Source: Prevotella sp. CAG:732
GTDB taxonomy: Bacteria > Bacteroidota > Bacteroidia > Bacteroidales > Bacteroidaceae
Reading direction: 5' to 3'
NCBI GenBank assembly: GCA_000436035.1
Contig: FR893273.1
Coordinates: forward strand, 1-24,953
DNA: 24,953 nucleotides
Notes under the pieces: generated by a model
Told to the model about the DNA's origin: nothing
The model's input: the letters and a program-made list of their open reading frames with translations, nothing else
Database searches by the model: none
Translations under genes and position numbers: made by a program
Shown here: positions 1 through 7,800 of the stretch, piece after piece
Position numbering within the stretch: the stretch's first letter is position 1
Layout of the letters: every line of letters begins with the position of its first letter

Positions 1-53
1 ACGGCAACACAACTGTTTGTGGTACCTAAGTCAATTCCAATTACTTTTCCCAT
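1..53 (-). CDS. dnaK: Molecular chaperone DnaK (Hsp70), N-terminal fragment
   Basis: Read on the minus strand from the ATG at 53-51, the first 17 codons give MGKVIGIDLGTTNSCVA, the Hsp70 phosphate-1 signature (IDLGTTNS) that starts DnaK in most bacteria. The rest of the gene lies beyond the left edge of the window. DnaK is the ATP-driven cytoplasmic chaperone that works with DnaJ and GrpE. The start is fixed by family alignment and has an A-rich stretch just upstream (about 57-80), as is usual in Bacteroidota. The gene is divergent from the hypothetical gene at 372, with about 320 nt between them. The identification rests on 17 residues, but they are highly diagnostic. Confidence 0.95.
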   Translation of the reverse strand, partial: MGKVIGIDLGTTNSCVA

Positions 54-115
54 AATTATATCTTTTTTTATTTTTATCGTTGTTAATAATGTGATTTATC
101 TGATGTCCCATTTAA

Positions 116-130
116 CAAAGCGTGTGCCAA
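116..130 (-). promoter_or_regulatory. Candidate sigma-54-like -24/-12 promoter of dnaK
   Basis: The minus strand reads TTGGCAC-ACGCT-TTG-T, which fits the sigma-54 pattern TGGCAC-N5-TTGC except that the final C is T. The GG and the G of the -12 element have the correct 10-11 nt spacing. It would start transcription near 104, about 50 nt before the dnaK ATG. The assignment is inference. A second, weaker candidate is the minus-strand TATTTTTG at 353-346, which lacks a good -33 element. Confidence 0.45.
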
Positions 131-237
131 GGGAAAGGGATATGACAGTTTGGCAGACTTTTCTGATTTTTGTGACAAGATTAGCCTTCTATACCTATTA
201 TTATATAACGTCAGAAACGATTTTCTCTCTTGAAATC

Positions 238-268
238 TTGGTATTGTCAAGGATTATCATTAATTTTG
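238..268 (+). promoter_or_regulatory. Bacteroidota-type promoter for the gene at 372
   Basis: TTG at 238-240 is followed after exactly 20 nt by TAATTTTG at 261-268, matching the Bacteroidota primary-sigma consensus (-33 TTG, -7 TAnnTTTG). A start near 273 would give a leader of about 100 nt before the ATG at 372. Together with the minus-strand signals, this makes 54-371 a divergent promoter region. Confidence 0.55.
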
Positions 269-371
269 CAGCCGATATAGAGATGACACCTTATTATATA
301 TATAAAGAGTTATCCAATTATATATAAAGCGTTATCCGACATAGACAAAAATACAGTCAAACATTTATTGA

Positions 372-734
372 ATGGGAAGAAACAAATACTCAGCAGGAGA
401 AATCAAGGAAATCGGCAAGTTGCTCCGACTAAAGAATGCTGGCAATAGATTGCAGCAGAAACTGATACGTCACGACCTTCGTGTGAAATATGAGTTCAAC
501 ATCTCAGACTTCAATGAGCCGGGCAAGGCTTTCGGAGAGGAAGAACTGCAAGCTGCAGTGAAACGTGGTGCCATCCAGATACTCGATGATGCCACCATCG
601 AGGCAATGAAAGCTAAACGTGCCAGAGACAAGGCTCGTGACGAGTCTGAAAGACAGAAGGAAGCCGTAGCCAGCGGTGAGCAGACCGACTGGAAGGAGGC
701 GATGAAGGAATGGAACGAGTATTATAATGAATAA
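372..734 (+). CDS. Small charged hypothetical protein
   Basis: This is a 120-residue cytoplasmic-type protein with no signal peptide or membrane segment, and I do not recognise a named domain. The first 50 residues are basic and helical in character (MGRNKYSAGEIKEIGK, then KNAGNRLQQKLIRHDLR). The middle contains FNISDFNEPGKAFG. Roughly residues 75-105 are extremely charged (KAKRARDKARDESERQKE), looking like a single long helix or coiled coil. The C-terminus is WKEAMKEWNEYYNE. It has its own promoter at 238-268 and is followed after only 38 nt by the cyclophilin gene, so the two are probably cotranscribed. That and the dnaK neighbour hint at a protein-folding or nucleic-acid-binding context, but no function can be assigned. 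Composition and codon use look like genuine coding sequence. Confidence 0.8.
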   Translation: MGRNKYSAGEIKEIGKLLRLKNAGNRLQQKLIRHDLRVKYEFNISDFNEPGKAFGEEELQAAVKRGAIQILDDATIEAMKAKRARDKARDESERQKEAVASGEQTDWKEAMKEWNEYYNE

Positions 735-763
735 TTATACATTGTACATTATAAATTATACAC
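735..763. repeat. AT-rich TTATACATT-type short repeat between genes
   Basis: The gap between the hypothetical gene and the cyclophilin consists almost entirely of variants of the word TTATACATT (ATTATACATT, GTACATT, AATTATACAC). Such words recur between genes in Prevotella and Bacteroides, so this is probably a dispersed intergenic repeat rather than a regulatory site. It contains no hairpin with a U-tract, so read-through into the cyclophilin is likely. Confidence 0.4.
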
Positions 764-772
764 TAAATCATT

Positions 773-1519
773 ATGGCTAAGATTATCATTAAGACGACAA
801 AAGGCGACATCAAGGTGCGCCTCTACGACGAGACTCCCCTGCATCGTGACAACTTCATCAAGTTGGCGAAGGAGGGATATTTCGATGGCACACTCTTCCA
901 CCGTGTCATCAAGGACTTTATGATCCAGGGCGGCGACCCAGACAGCAAGGGTGCTCCCAAGGGTAAGATGCTCGGCACAGGCGGCCCAGACTATACCATC
1001 CCTGCCGAGTTCGTTTATCCGCAACTTTTCCACAAACGTGGTGCTTTGAGTGCAGCCCGATTGGGCGATGAAGTCAACCCTAACCGTGAGAGCAGCGGCA
1101 GCCAGTTCTATATCGTTTGGGGCAAGACCTACAAACAGAACGAGCTCAAGCAGATGGAGAAACAGATGGGGATGCAAATGGAGCAAACCGTCTTCAACCA
1201 ACTTGCCAAGGAGCATCATGATGAAATCATGAACTTCCGCCGCAACCGTGACCGTGAGGGATTGATGAAGCTACAAGACCAACTCATCGACGAGACCAAG
1301 GCGAAGTGCAAGGAGCAAGGTTATCCTAGGTTCACCGAAGAACAAGTGAAAGCTTATACCGAGACTGGTGGCACTCCTTTCCTCGACAACCAATACACCG
1401 TATTCGGCGAGGTAGAGGAAGGTTTGGACGTAGTGGAGAAGATTCAGAACTGCGAGACCTTGCGTGGCGATCGCCCAAAGGAAGACATCAGTATGGGGAT
1501 TCAAGTAGTCGAGGAATAA
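773..1519 (+). CDS. Cyclophilin-type peptidyl-prolyl cis-trans isomerase
   Basis: The 248-residue protein catalyses cis-trans isomerisation of prolyl bonds. The cyclophilin core is plain: LFHRVIKDFMIQGGDP at about residues 41-56, holding the catalytic Arg44 and the Phe49, Met50 and Gln52 pocket residues, then SSGSQFYI at 107-114, and FLDNQYTVFGEV at 203-214, where Tyr208 sits at the place of the usual His/Trp-lining residue. Between SGSQFYI and FLDNQ there is a strongly charged insert of about 80 residues (about 119-199, rich in K, E, Q and M), which makes the protein much longer than the roughly 165-residue minimal family. No signal peptide is visible, so it should be cytoplasmic. It probably shares the transcript of the gene at 372. 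The ATG at 773 is the only reasonable start, as the core begins ten residues later. Confidence 0.93.
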   Translation: MAKIIIKTTKGDIKVRLYDETPLHRDNFIKLAKEGYFDGTLFHRVIKDFMIQGGDPDSKGAPKGKMLGTGGPDYTIPAEFVYPQLFHKRGALSAARLGDEVNPNRESSGSQFYIVWGKTYKQNELKQMEKQMGMQMEQTVFNQLAKEHHDEIMNFRRNRDREGLMKLQDQLIDETKAKCKEQGYPRFTEEQVKAYTETGGTPFLDNQYTVFGEVEEGLDVVEKIQNCETLRGDRPKEDISMGIQVVEE

Positions 1520-1627
1520 CCCCGACTACCCAATTCCCAGCTTCATATACATTATTATATAGAGTACCTCATTAAGTAGCCTAGACTATTCATTCGTATT
1601 AAATATAAAAACAAATCAAAACTAAAG

Positions 1628-2935
1628 ATGAAAAGCAACTACATCTCAAAGGGCATCATAATGCTCTTGGCATTGGCTGGTTCTAACTACAGCTATGCCC
1701 AACAAGCCACCGTTGTGGTCAACAACCCCACCGACGCCCAACGCCAAGAATTGGTGGAAGTCAACATAAGTGACGTGAAAGCCAAATTGGCAGGCATCGC
1801 TCCCAAAAAGGGCGAGGCTTACATCGTCAAAAACAAGCGAGGGCAACAGATTGGTTCACAGATTACCCACGATGGCAAACTCCTCATCGATGCCAGCATC
1901 CGTCCTCATGGCTCTGCCACCTACTATATCAGCATCGGCAAGCCATATCCACAAAAGGTGTGGACTACTGGAGCACTCTACAAGATGCGAAAGGATGACA
2001 TCGCTTGGGAGAACGACCGATGCGCCTATCGTGTCTATGGCCCTGCCCTCCAACGTACTGGAGAGCGTTCTTTCGGCACCGACATCTGGGCGAAGAACAC
2101 ACCTGACACCGTGGTATATGAACGATATGTAATGGACAAGCAAGGCAATGTCGATGGCGACAAGGTCGATGAGAAAGTGAAGAGTGAAGAACGAAGAATG
2201 AAGAATCTCTCAGGTGCAGCCCTCGAAGCACAGAAAGCAAAGATCAAGGCTTTGAAGGCAGAGTCGTACGAGATAGATGTCACTACCTCCTTCCACCTCG
2301 ACCACGGCAATGGTCTCGACCCTTACCGTGTGGGAGCCACCCTCGGACTTGGCGCACCTAGCCTCATGACTGGAAATCAACAATTCTTGCCTTACTGCTA
2401 CAAGACTTACAAGATTTTGGACAATGGTCCGCTTCGCTTCACCGTAGAGCTCACTTACAATCCTTCCACCATAGGAGATATGCAAAACGTGGTGGAGCAT
2501 CGCATCATCTCGCTCGACAAAGGCAGCAACTTCAACAAGATGACAGTCTGGTATGATGGCCTCACCCACCCTACCGACTTCGCCACTGGTTTCCCTATCC
2601 ACGAGGAAGACACCGAGACCAAGACTTTTGCCAAGGACTACGTGAGCTATGCCGACCCAACCGACAACATCGAGGTCAACAACTCCCAAGTCTTTGTAGG
2701 CGTTCTCTTCCCTAACGGTATCGACAACACCTACTACCAGCTCTTCGACAAGAAGCACGATGGAGCGACAGGCCATGCCCTCGGGTTGAAGCGTGGTCTG
2801 AAGAATGCCGAGAAGTACAGCTACTACTTCGGTGCAGCCTGGAGCAAGTATGACGTTCGCAGTTACACCGAGTGGCAAATCCGCATCAAGGAATTCTTGG
2901 AGGCATTGAAGACTCCACTTCAAGTCAAGCTATAG
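1628..2935 (+). CDS. Secreted DUF4861 family protein
   Basis: The 435-residue protein starts with a signal peptide (basic MKSNYISKG, hydrophobic IIMLLALAG, cleavage near NYSYAQ-QA at about residue 25), so it is exported to the periplasm or surface. The region around residues 118-150, with WENDRCAYRVYGPALQ, GERSFGTDIWAK and VVYERY, and the later HLDHGNGLDPYRVG and FATGFPIHEED segments fit my memory of DUF4861. That is a family of unknown activity in Bacteroidota, often found with polysaccharide-degrading genes. Here no carbohydrate enzyme is adjacent. Residues about 183-215 form an odd lysine/glutamate-rich insert whose DNA resembles an intergenic repeat (see 2174-2206). It is preceded by 108 nt without a recognisable TAnnTTTG promoter and followed by the terminator at 3022. 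The family call is from memory of the motif pattern. Confidence 0.72.
   Translation: MKSNYISKGIIMLLALAGSNYSYAQQATVVVNNPTDAQRQELVEVNISDVKAKLAGIAPKKGEAYIVKNKRGQQIGSQITHDGKLLIDASIRPHGSATYYISIGKPYPQKVWTTGALYKMRKDDIAWENDRCAYRVYGPALQRTGERSFGTDIWAKNTPDTVVYERYVMDKQGNVDGDKVDEKVKSEERRMKNLSGAALEAQKAKIKALKAESYEIDVTTSFHLDHGNGLDPYRVGATLGLGAPSLMTGNQQFLPYCYKTYKILDNGPLRFTVELTYNPSTIGDMQNVVEHRIISLDKGSNFNKMTVWYDGLTHPTDFATGFPIHEEDTETKTFAKDYVSYADPTDNIEVNNSQVFVGVLFPNGIDNTYYQLFDKKHDGATGHALGLKRGLKNAEKYSYYFGAAWSKYDVRSYTEWQIRIKEFLEALKTPLQVKL
2174..2206 (+). repeat. GTGAAGA/AATGAAGA-type repeat inside the DUF4861 gene
   Basis: Within the coding sequence the DNA becomes a run of near-identical words: AAAGTGAAGAGTGAAGAA, then CGAAGAATGAAGAAT. 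This resembles dispersed GTGAAGAATGAAGAA strings that occur between genes in Bacteroidales, as far as I recall. It stays in frame and encodes a KVKSEERRMKN segment in a stretch that interrupts the conserved part of the protein. Confidence 0.5.
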
Positions 2936-3021
2936 TTGAAAAGGACTCCATATCAAGCAAAACTATAATTGACACCCCCCATTCAGAAGAAACTCAACAT
3001 TCATTTAATAACTAAAAATAT

Positions 3022-3057
3022 AAAGCCCTGCGTCTCTTTCTAAAGGCGCAGGGCTTT
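3022..3057. terminator. Bidirectional intrinsic terminator between convergent genes
   Basis: AAAGCCCTGCG (3022-3032) pairs perfectly with CGCAGGGCTTT (3047-3057), giving an 11-bp GC-rich stem with a 14-nt loop. It sits between the rightward DUF4861 gene and the leftward DUF4923 gene and is flanked by AT-rich sequence on both sides (TATTTTTA on the minus side), so it can serve both. Confidence 0.82.
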
Positions 3058-3089
3058 CTGTTATATCTTGCCAAATAAAAAACGATGTC

Positions 3090-3938
3090 TTACTTTGCCA
3101 AGTCGAAACCGACACGTACACCATCGTAGTTCTTGGTGATATTGCCGATGGTGCTGAGGGTAGAGTTGCCACTCAATGCTGTCAAGGTCTGAACCAAGGT
3201 CAAGAGTTTCTTCGACTCAAACAAGAGGCTCACACCACTCGTCTTCTTGGTTGCGAAGCCAGAGATGCTGAGCAACAAGCCCTTCATCGTGATGGCGTGG
3301 GTCTTCTCATCGAAGGTATAAGTACCCTTCCAAGACTTGCCATGAATCTTTGACTCGAAAGTGCCGTCTGTATTAAACTTGAAATAAGTATTGGAGCTAG
3401 TGAAACCAGCCTTGGTATAATAAGTGCTCAATTCACTCTCTATCTTGTTGGCTGCGATATCACCACCTGCCTTAGCCAAGAGATTCTCGGATGTAAAAGC
3501 GCAACCTGGCTTATTGTATTTCCAAGTAGAAGCACAGAGGTCTGCCTGCTTGAAGGTAGAAGAGCCAATGACATTGTCCAAGATGCCATTGATGATGCTT
3601 CCAGCAGTACTGCTACTACTACTGCCACCACCAAGCAAACCACCCAATACGCCTGCTATCGTAGAACCGGTAGAGGTGGCTGAAGAAGCGGTGGAAGGAG
3701 TTGTGGATGTTGTAGAAGTGCTAGTAGATGCAGCCGTCGTAGCAGCTGTGGTCGTGCTAGACTTGGTTGTCTTAGAACTAGTTGTCTTCTTGGTTGTTGT
3801 CTTTTTAGTTGACTTCTTGGTTGTCTTCTTCACAGGGCAACTTGTCATCTCTGACAAAGAAGTCTCATTCATCTCAGTTGCAAAACTGCCTATTGCACCA
3901 GCGAGCACAAGGGCAGCCATAAAAAAAACTTTTTTCAT
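3090..3938 (-). CDS. Secreted DUF4923 (lipocalin-like) protein with Thr/Ser/Lys linker
   Basis: The 282-residue protein opens with a signal peptide (MKKVFFMAALVLAGAIGSFA). Residues about 36-90 are a low-complexity linker, first TKK/STKK repeats, then runs of T, S and A. A glycine/serine-rich patch follows (GVLGGLLGGGSSSSS). The folded part starts near residue 120 (INGILDNVIGSSTFKQADLCASTWKY) and shows the DUF4923 pattern: the W-x-Y strand, FTSENLLAKAGG, YFKFNTDGTFES, and KSWKGTYTFDEKTHAITM, typical of small lipocalin-like beta-barrels. Function is unknown in the family. It is probably periplasmic or surface-exposed, with the linker spanning a layer of the envelope. No clear promoter was found upstream. 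Homologues as I recall have a much shorter linker, so the extended linker is the peculiarity here. Confidence 0.8.
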   Translation of the reverse strand: MKKVFFMAALVLAGAIGSFATEMNETSLSEMTSCPVKKTTKKSTKKTTTKKTTSSKTTKSSTTTAATTAASTSTSTTSTTPSTASSATSTGSTIAGVLGGLLGGGSSSSSTAGSIINGILDNVIGSSTFKQADLCASTWKYNKPGCAFTSENLLAKAGGDIAANKIESELSTYYTKAGFTSSNTYFKFNTDGTFESKIHGKSWKGTYTFDEKTHAITMKGLLLSISGFATKKTSGVSLLFESKKLLTLVQTLTALSGNSTLSTIGNITKNYDGVRVGFDLAK

Positions 3939-4092
3939 ACCTATCTTATATATTATTTAAAATTCGAGTGCAAATTTCGCAAAAAAATAGCAAATAGAGA
4001 AAGTTTTTTCCCTTTTTCTTGTGGAAAATCCCTATAAAGAGAGTTAAGAGTGTGAATATTCGGTTAAATCGGGATGAAGATTTGCCAATTGT

Positions 4093-4106
4093 TTGATGTA
4101 TATCAA
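4093..4106. promoter_or_regulatory. FNR/CRP-type palindrome upstream of the small transcript
   Basis: TTGAT-GTAT-ATCAA exactly matches the classical FNR box TTGAT-N4-ATCAA. Its centre is 68.5 nt upstream of the -7 element at 4168, near -80 from the predicted start, a position used by CRP/FNR-family activators. A very similar site stands at 14802-14815. Binding by a CRP/FNR-family protein is inference. Confidence 0.5.
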
Positions 4107-4167
4107 AAAATAGGGCAACGACCTTGCATTTTTATCGGTTTTTCTTTCATTTTCTCTGAGAATGCTC

Positions 4168-4175
4168 TATCTTTG
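4168..4175 (+). promoter_or_regulatory. -7 element of the small transcription unit
   Basis: TATCTTTG followed by CA matches TAnnTTTG perfectly, and TTTGCA is the common extended form. The -33 region (around 4145-4148) is only TTTC, so an activator may be needed, which fits the palindrome at 4093-4106. The predicted start near 4180 gives a 40-nt leader before the small ORF. Confidence 0.6.
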
Positions 4176-4219
4176 CAACGTATTCAAATCACAATAGGTT
4201 TATCAAAACACAAAAGGTT

Positions 4220-4339
4220 ATGAACGATTGTTTAGTAAAGGTTAACGAAGAGAATCAGAATCAGGCTATCAGCAGATGCCAGAGCATTCTTCGTGATCGC
4301 CGCGAGGCTCTTGCCTCTAAGGCTAAAAGCAGAAATTAA
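4220..4339 (+). CDS. Small ORF, 39 residues, unknown
   Basis: ATG at 4220 opens 39 codons ending in TAA at 4337-4339. The peptide begins MNDCLVKVNEENQNQAIS and ends LRDRREALASKAKSRN. It is hydrophilic, probably one amphipathic helix over residues 15-36, with a basic C-terminus and two cysteines (4 and 20). AAAAGG lies just before the start, slightly close. It has its own promoter and downstream terminator and no neighbour on the same strand, so it is either a free-standing small protein or the coding part of a dual-function RNA. Codons look natural for this genome (GAT CGC CGC GAG GCT CTT). I know no family for it. Confidence 0.6.
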   Translation: MNDCLVKVNEENQNQAISRCQSILRDRREALASKAKSRN

Positions 4340-4500
4340 AGAGATTATCTTTTAAGAGAGATTCTCGTGTGCAGCTTTGTTTTTCTTCCTGAAGGAAAAG
4401 GCACTCGTATGTGGTAAATTCCATTGATAAGGAAGAAGGTTATGCTGTAAGATTATGATCTTTATCCCCCGCTCGATAGAGAGTCGAGGACATCACGAAA
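4340..4500 (+). ncRNA. Structured RNA tail of the small transcript
   Basis: About 160 nt between the small ORF and the terminator contain no ORF but several possible stems. CGTGTGC (4366-4372) pairs with GCACTCG (4401-4407) with one T-T mismatch and encloses TTCC-TGAA-GGAA (4386-4397). GATAAGGA (4426-4433) pairs with TCTTTATC (4459-4466) with one mismatch. CTCGA (4472-4476) pairs with TCGAG (4484-4488). It could be a 3' UTR, a dual-function regulatory RNA, or a known RNA class that I do not recognise. It lacks the signatures of tmRNA, RNase P RNA and SRP RNA that I looked for. Confidence 0.4.
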
Positions 4501-4544
4501 AAGTCCCGCTGTAAGGAATTTCATCCTAACAGCGGGACTTTTTT
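4498..4544. terminator. Strong bidirectional intrinsic terminator
   Basis: AAAAAGTCCCGCTGT (4498-4512) pairs with ACAGCGGGACTTTTT (4529-4543), extended inside by AGGA/TCCT. The plus strand continues with a run of six T, and the minus strand also ends in a run of T. It ends the small transcript from the left and the two-gene unit 8509-4610 from the right. Confidence 0.88.
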
Positions 4545-4609
4545 GGTTCCTGAAGGCAAGTTTACATTAGCGAGAAATTTGCCAATTTCCTTGATGGTAG
4601 CTTTGGCAA

Positions 4610-4801
4610 TTATTCCCAAATATTGCTTTGCTTTTCTTCTTCCTCGTCGTCAAAGTTCCAAGTGTTAAATTGCTTGGCTTGCGCATCCTCGCCATTACCA
4701 CCTAGAGAACCACCTCCGACTCCTGCGCCTTCTTCCAGGACAGAAGAGGAAAGGTTGAGCTTGATGGTCTCAGCCATGGGGGATATATATGTCCTTTTCA
4801 T
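4610..4801 (-). CDS. 63-residue 'MKRTYISP' small protein, no signal peptide
   Basis: The protein starts MKRTYISPMAETIKLNLSSS, then has a glycine-rich hinge (EEGAGVGGGSLGGNGED), and ends in an acidic, aromatic tail (NTWNFDDEEEEKQSNIWE). Many Bacteroidales genomes encode short proteins starting MKKxYxxPxxE, of no known function. The pattern of an N-terminal recognition-like segment with a Y-x-x-P motif followed by Gly-rich and variable parts resembles a precursor peptide, but no maturation enzyme is nearby. It begins 12 nt after the stop of the 1231-residue secreted protein, with an A-rich ribosome-binding stretch, so the two are clearly cotranscribed. The shared terminator at 4498-4544 ends the unit. 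Confidence 0.72.
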   Translation of the reverse strand: MKRTYISPMAETIKLNLSSSVLEEGAGVGGGSLGGNGEDAQAKQFNTWNFDDEEEEKQSNIWE

Positions 4802-4813
4802 CTTTTTACTTTT

Positions 4814-7800
4814 TTATTTGATTATTATCTTCTTACCATTGATGATGTAGATACCTTTCTGGGTAGGACTTGTTACTTTTCTTCCATCCAAGGTGTAATA
4901 GGTTTTGCCACTGGTGACCTGTGATGGAGCAGTCATGCCATGGATACCCGTGGTATCACCAAACCAGTCCAAATAAATGACGGTCTTGGCTGCATTGGCA
5001 TTGCTTGGATTCTTCAGCTGCAAGTATGCGAAGTTGCTCTTGGCATCGCCTTTTACCCATTTATAGAAACACTGTTGGTTGCCATCTATCACCGTGCCCG
5101 ACTGATTTTCATTCTTGTCCAAGTGGAAATACTTGGTGGTCAAGATGTAGTTCTGGCAGCCCTCTTTCTTCGCTGTTGCAAATTCAGTCGCTTTGTCACC
5201 TGTTCCTACCAAGGCATTACTTGTGAGCTTTTGGGGAGTAGTGTTGAAATCCGTGGTGAAGATAGGATGGCTCTCGCCTAAGTTGCCGAAAGTCTTCAAG
5301 ATGACACCTTCGTCAGGAGCGGATTGGTTGTTCGGTAATTCCGTGAAATTCACAGAGGTGGCATTCGACTGATAGTTGGTAGAGACACTGTAGGCAGTGA
5401 CTGCCGTTCCGTTGAGCCTCTCGTTCAAGCTGTAATCTACAGGGTAGCTCTGGCTATATGTGGCATACTTGATGTAATTTTGGGTAGCACTTCCTATAGT
5501 CTTGTTGTCCTTGACGATGGCTATGCGGTATAGTTTGCAGTTATATACACAGAAAGTTAAGTCCTTGGTCTTATCCCCGAGTCGATAGACAGAAACGCGA
5601 TTATTATTACTGTTTGTAATTGTTCTGAGGCTATCGACGCCTAATGTGTTCAGATTGAACATCTCATTGCCATTGTGTTCTATGTAAACCATTGCATTGG
5701 CAGGAACCGATTGAATGGTGACGTAATGTGTTCCACCAATGAGGTCCAGATAGGTGTTACCTTTGTCTTCTGACCCATTTTTACATACTATTCGGAATCT
5801 GTCTCTATTGTTTTTCACTAAGTTGAACAGCAAGCCTTTTAGTTCTGGCAGAATGGTATTGCTTGTGCCTGCTTTTATCTCTTGTCCTTGTGCAAAGCTG
5901 CTCTTTCGTGCATTGAAACTTCCGTATTCATGATCATTGCCTTCATTTTTCTCCCCCCAATAGGTATTTCCCGCCGTTACGCTTTCTTTGATTTTAGTGA
6001 AAGTGGAGTCTGAGATATTTGTGAAATCCCAGGTATAAACATCTTTTCTAGCACGAGAGTCAGAGGCCTCTGCAGACTTAGGGGTCTCGAAATAGAACTT
6101 GAAGTTTTTCTCCATTGGCTGCCCGCCATTTCCTACAATGGCGTATGTAGGAATTGTCACCTCATAGCGCATGCCATAGAATAAGTGCTGGCCAGAGTAC
6201 TCAAACCACAATTTGTTTCCGTCGGCATGAATCTTATTGTACTCATCGTAAATGCCGCTTCTTGCGCTGTAGTATTCTAGAGATTGATAGCTTTCGCTAC
6301 CACCCATAGGGCGACAGAAAATCAAGGCACCATCCAAAAGTTGGATGTCTTCATTGAATTTTATTTCTATCTGCTTGGATGTAGTCGGCTGAACATCTTC
6401 CACTTTTATGGTAGATTCTGCTGCAGAGGACGTAGATTCTACTATTGGTGCGTTACCTATCACTTTGGCTGTTGTAAATACAAAGGTATCATCGTCCAAC
6501 GTGCCTACTACATCTTTAAGTTCTGCCTTTTTGCTCAATTTTAAAGTATAGGTATAGTTGGGACGAAGCTGCTGACCTTCTTTGGGCGTAAATACAAGTT
6601 TGTTGCCATTTGCGATACCCGTCACAGTTCCTATGTCGTGGGTCTGGCTTCCGTCTGCGCTTTTTCCCTCGAGAGTCGCTGTTACATTGTTCCTGATATT
6701 TGTATTTTTTCCATCATTGTCTTTGGCAGACAAGATGATACGTGTGGTGAGAGGAGCCTCGTCCTGATTGTATGGGGTGGTCATACTCAGGTTTATACCC
6801 TTCATGGAACTAATCAAGTGCAATACAATCTGATTGTTCTTCAAGGTAGAGCCTGCTGTAGCATTTTTCAAGCTACCGGCAGTAATCTTGATGGAGTAAT
6901 ACTTACCTGCTTTTAATTGAACTGGCACGAAAAGTGCCCTGGAATCATCGCTTAAGCCGCATTTTTGAGAATCCTTGTTATATGTATTTACTGTCGTACC
7001 GTCGGATACGATAACTTTGAAGTCGGCTGTTTTCTCAATTTCTTCACCGAAAGCAAACGCCACTCGGTTGTTGTCGAGTGTGGAAACTGTATATGGATTA
7101 TCTTTATTAATTTCTGTTGTTCCATTGTATGCTCCCAAATAGTTCAATCCCTTGGTTGAGAATGTGAAGCTGCAGTTCTTGTTGCCCGTACCCGAAGTCT
7201 CCATGATCACATTTGCAGGAATATTCAAGGTATATGTGGTAGCTGACTCCAACTGCTTGTCTTGGGGTAGTGTAAAGTTGAGTACAGTTTCACCTGCGTT
7301 CAAAGTGGCAGTTACTTCCATGGCGTTGTCTTCATCGTCAGAGGTCAATGTGGCCTTGATGGTTGTCGCCGTAGGAGTCTTGGTTCCATTGACATCGTAA
7401 GCCCACAATGGTTTTTCAGAAGTCACCTTGATGGATGTGAGGTTAGGATCGACTCCTGTTGCGTTGTTCTCAGGTGTTGTCATGGTAAGAACAGGTGCAG
7501 CATCAAGTACAGAGATTTGCGAAATCCATACTCCCCAAACTTCGTTGTAGCTCGGGTCGTCAATGGTTAGGGTGGCATTACCATCTTGAGTCACTTTGTA
7601 TATTTCTATATTGTCCTTTCTTTCTTGAGAAACTTTCAGGTTGGTCGTCGGAAGAATGTCTACACCCGTATAAGAAATCTTTACCTTCTGTCCTTCATGA
7701 AGAGAAGGAATGGTGATGGTGGCTTTTCTTGGAAGGGAAACGCAGTTTCTTTTTCTATCTGCGCATACGTGATCTGTGAAGCGAAGACCACGAAGTAAGT

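Noticed and set aside
19..327. Open plus-strand frame of 102 codons opposite the dnaK start
   Set aside because: It overlaps the DnaK N-terminus and its AT-rich upstream region in antisense. The hydrophobic composition comes from T-rich intergenic DNA, and no family is recognisable.
4340..4500. tmRNA, RNase P RNA or SRP RNA
   Set aside because: I looked for the tmRNA tag peptide, the RNase P conserved cores and the SRP tetraloop region and found none. 6S RNA cannot be excluded by eye.
4579..4609. TTGCCAA/TTGGCAA inverted repeat after the 63-residue gene
   Set aside because: It is a 7-bp stem with a 17-nt loop and no T-tract. The strong terminator at 4498-4544 explains transcript end better.
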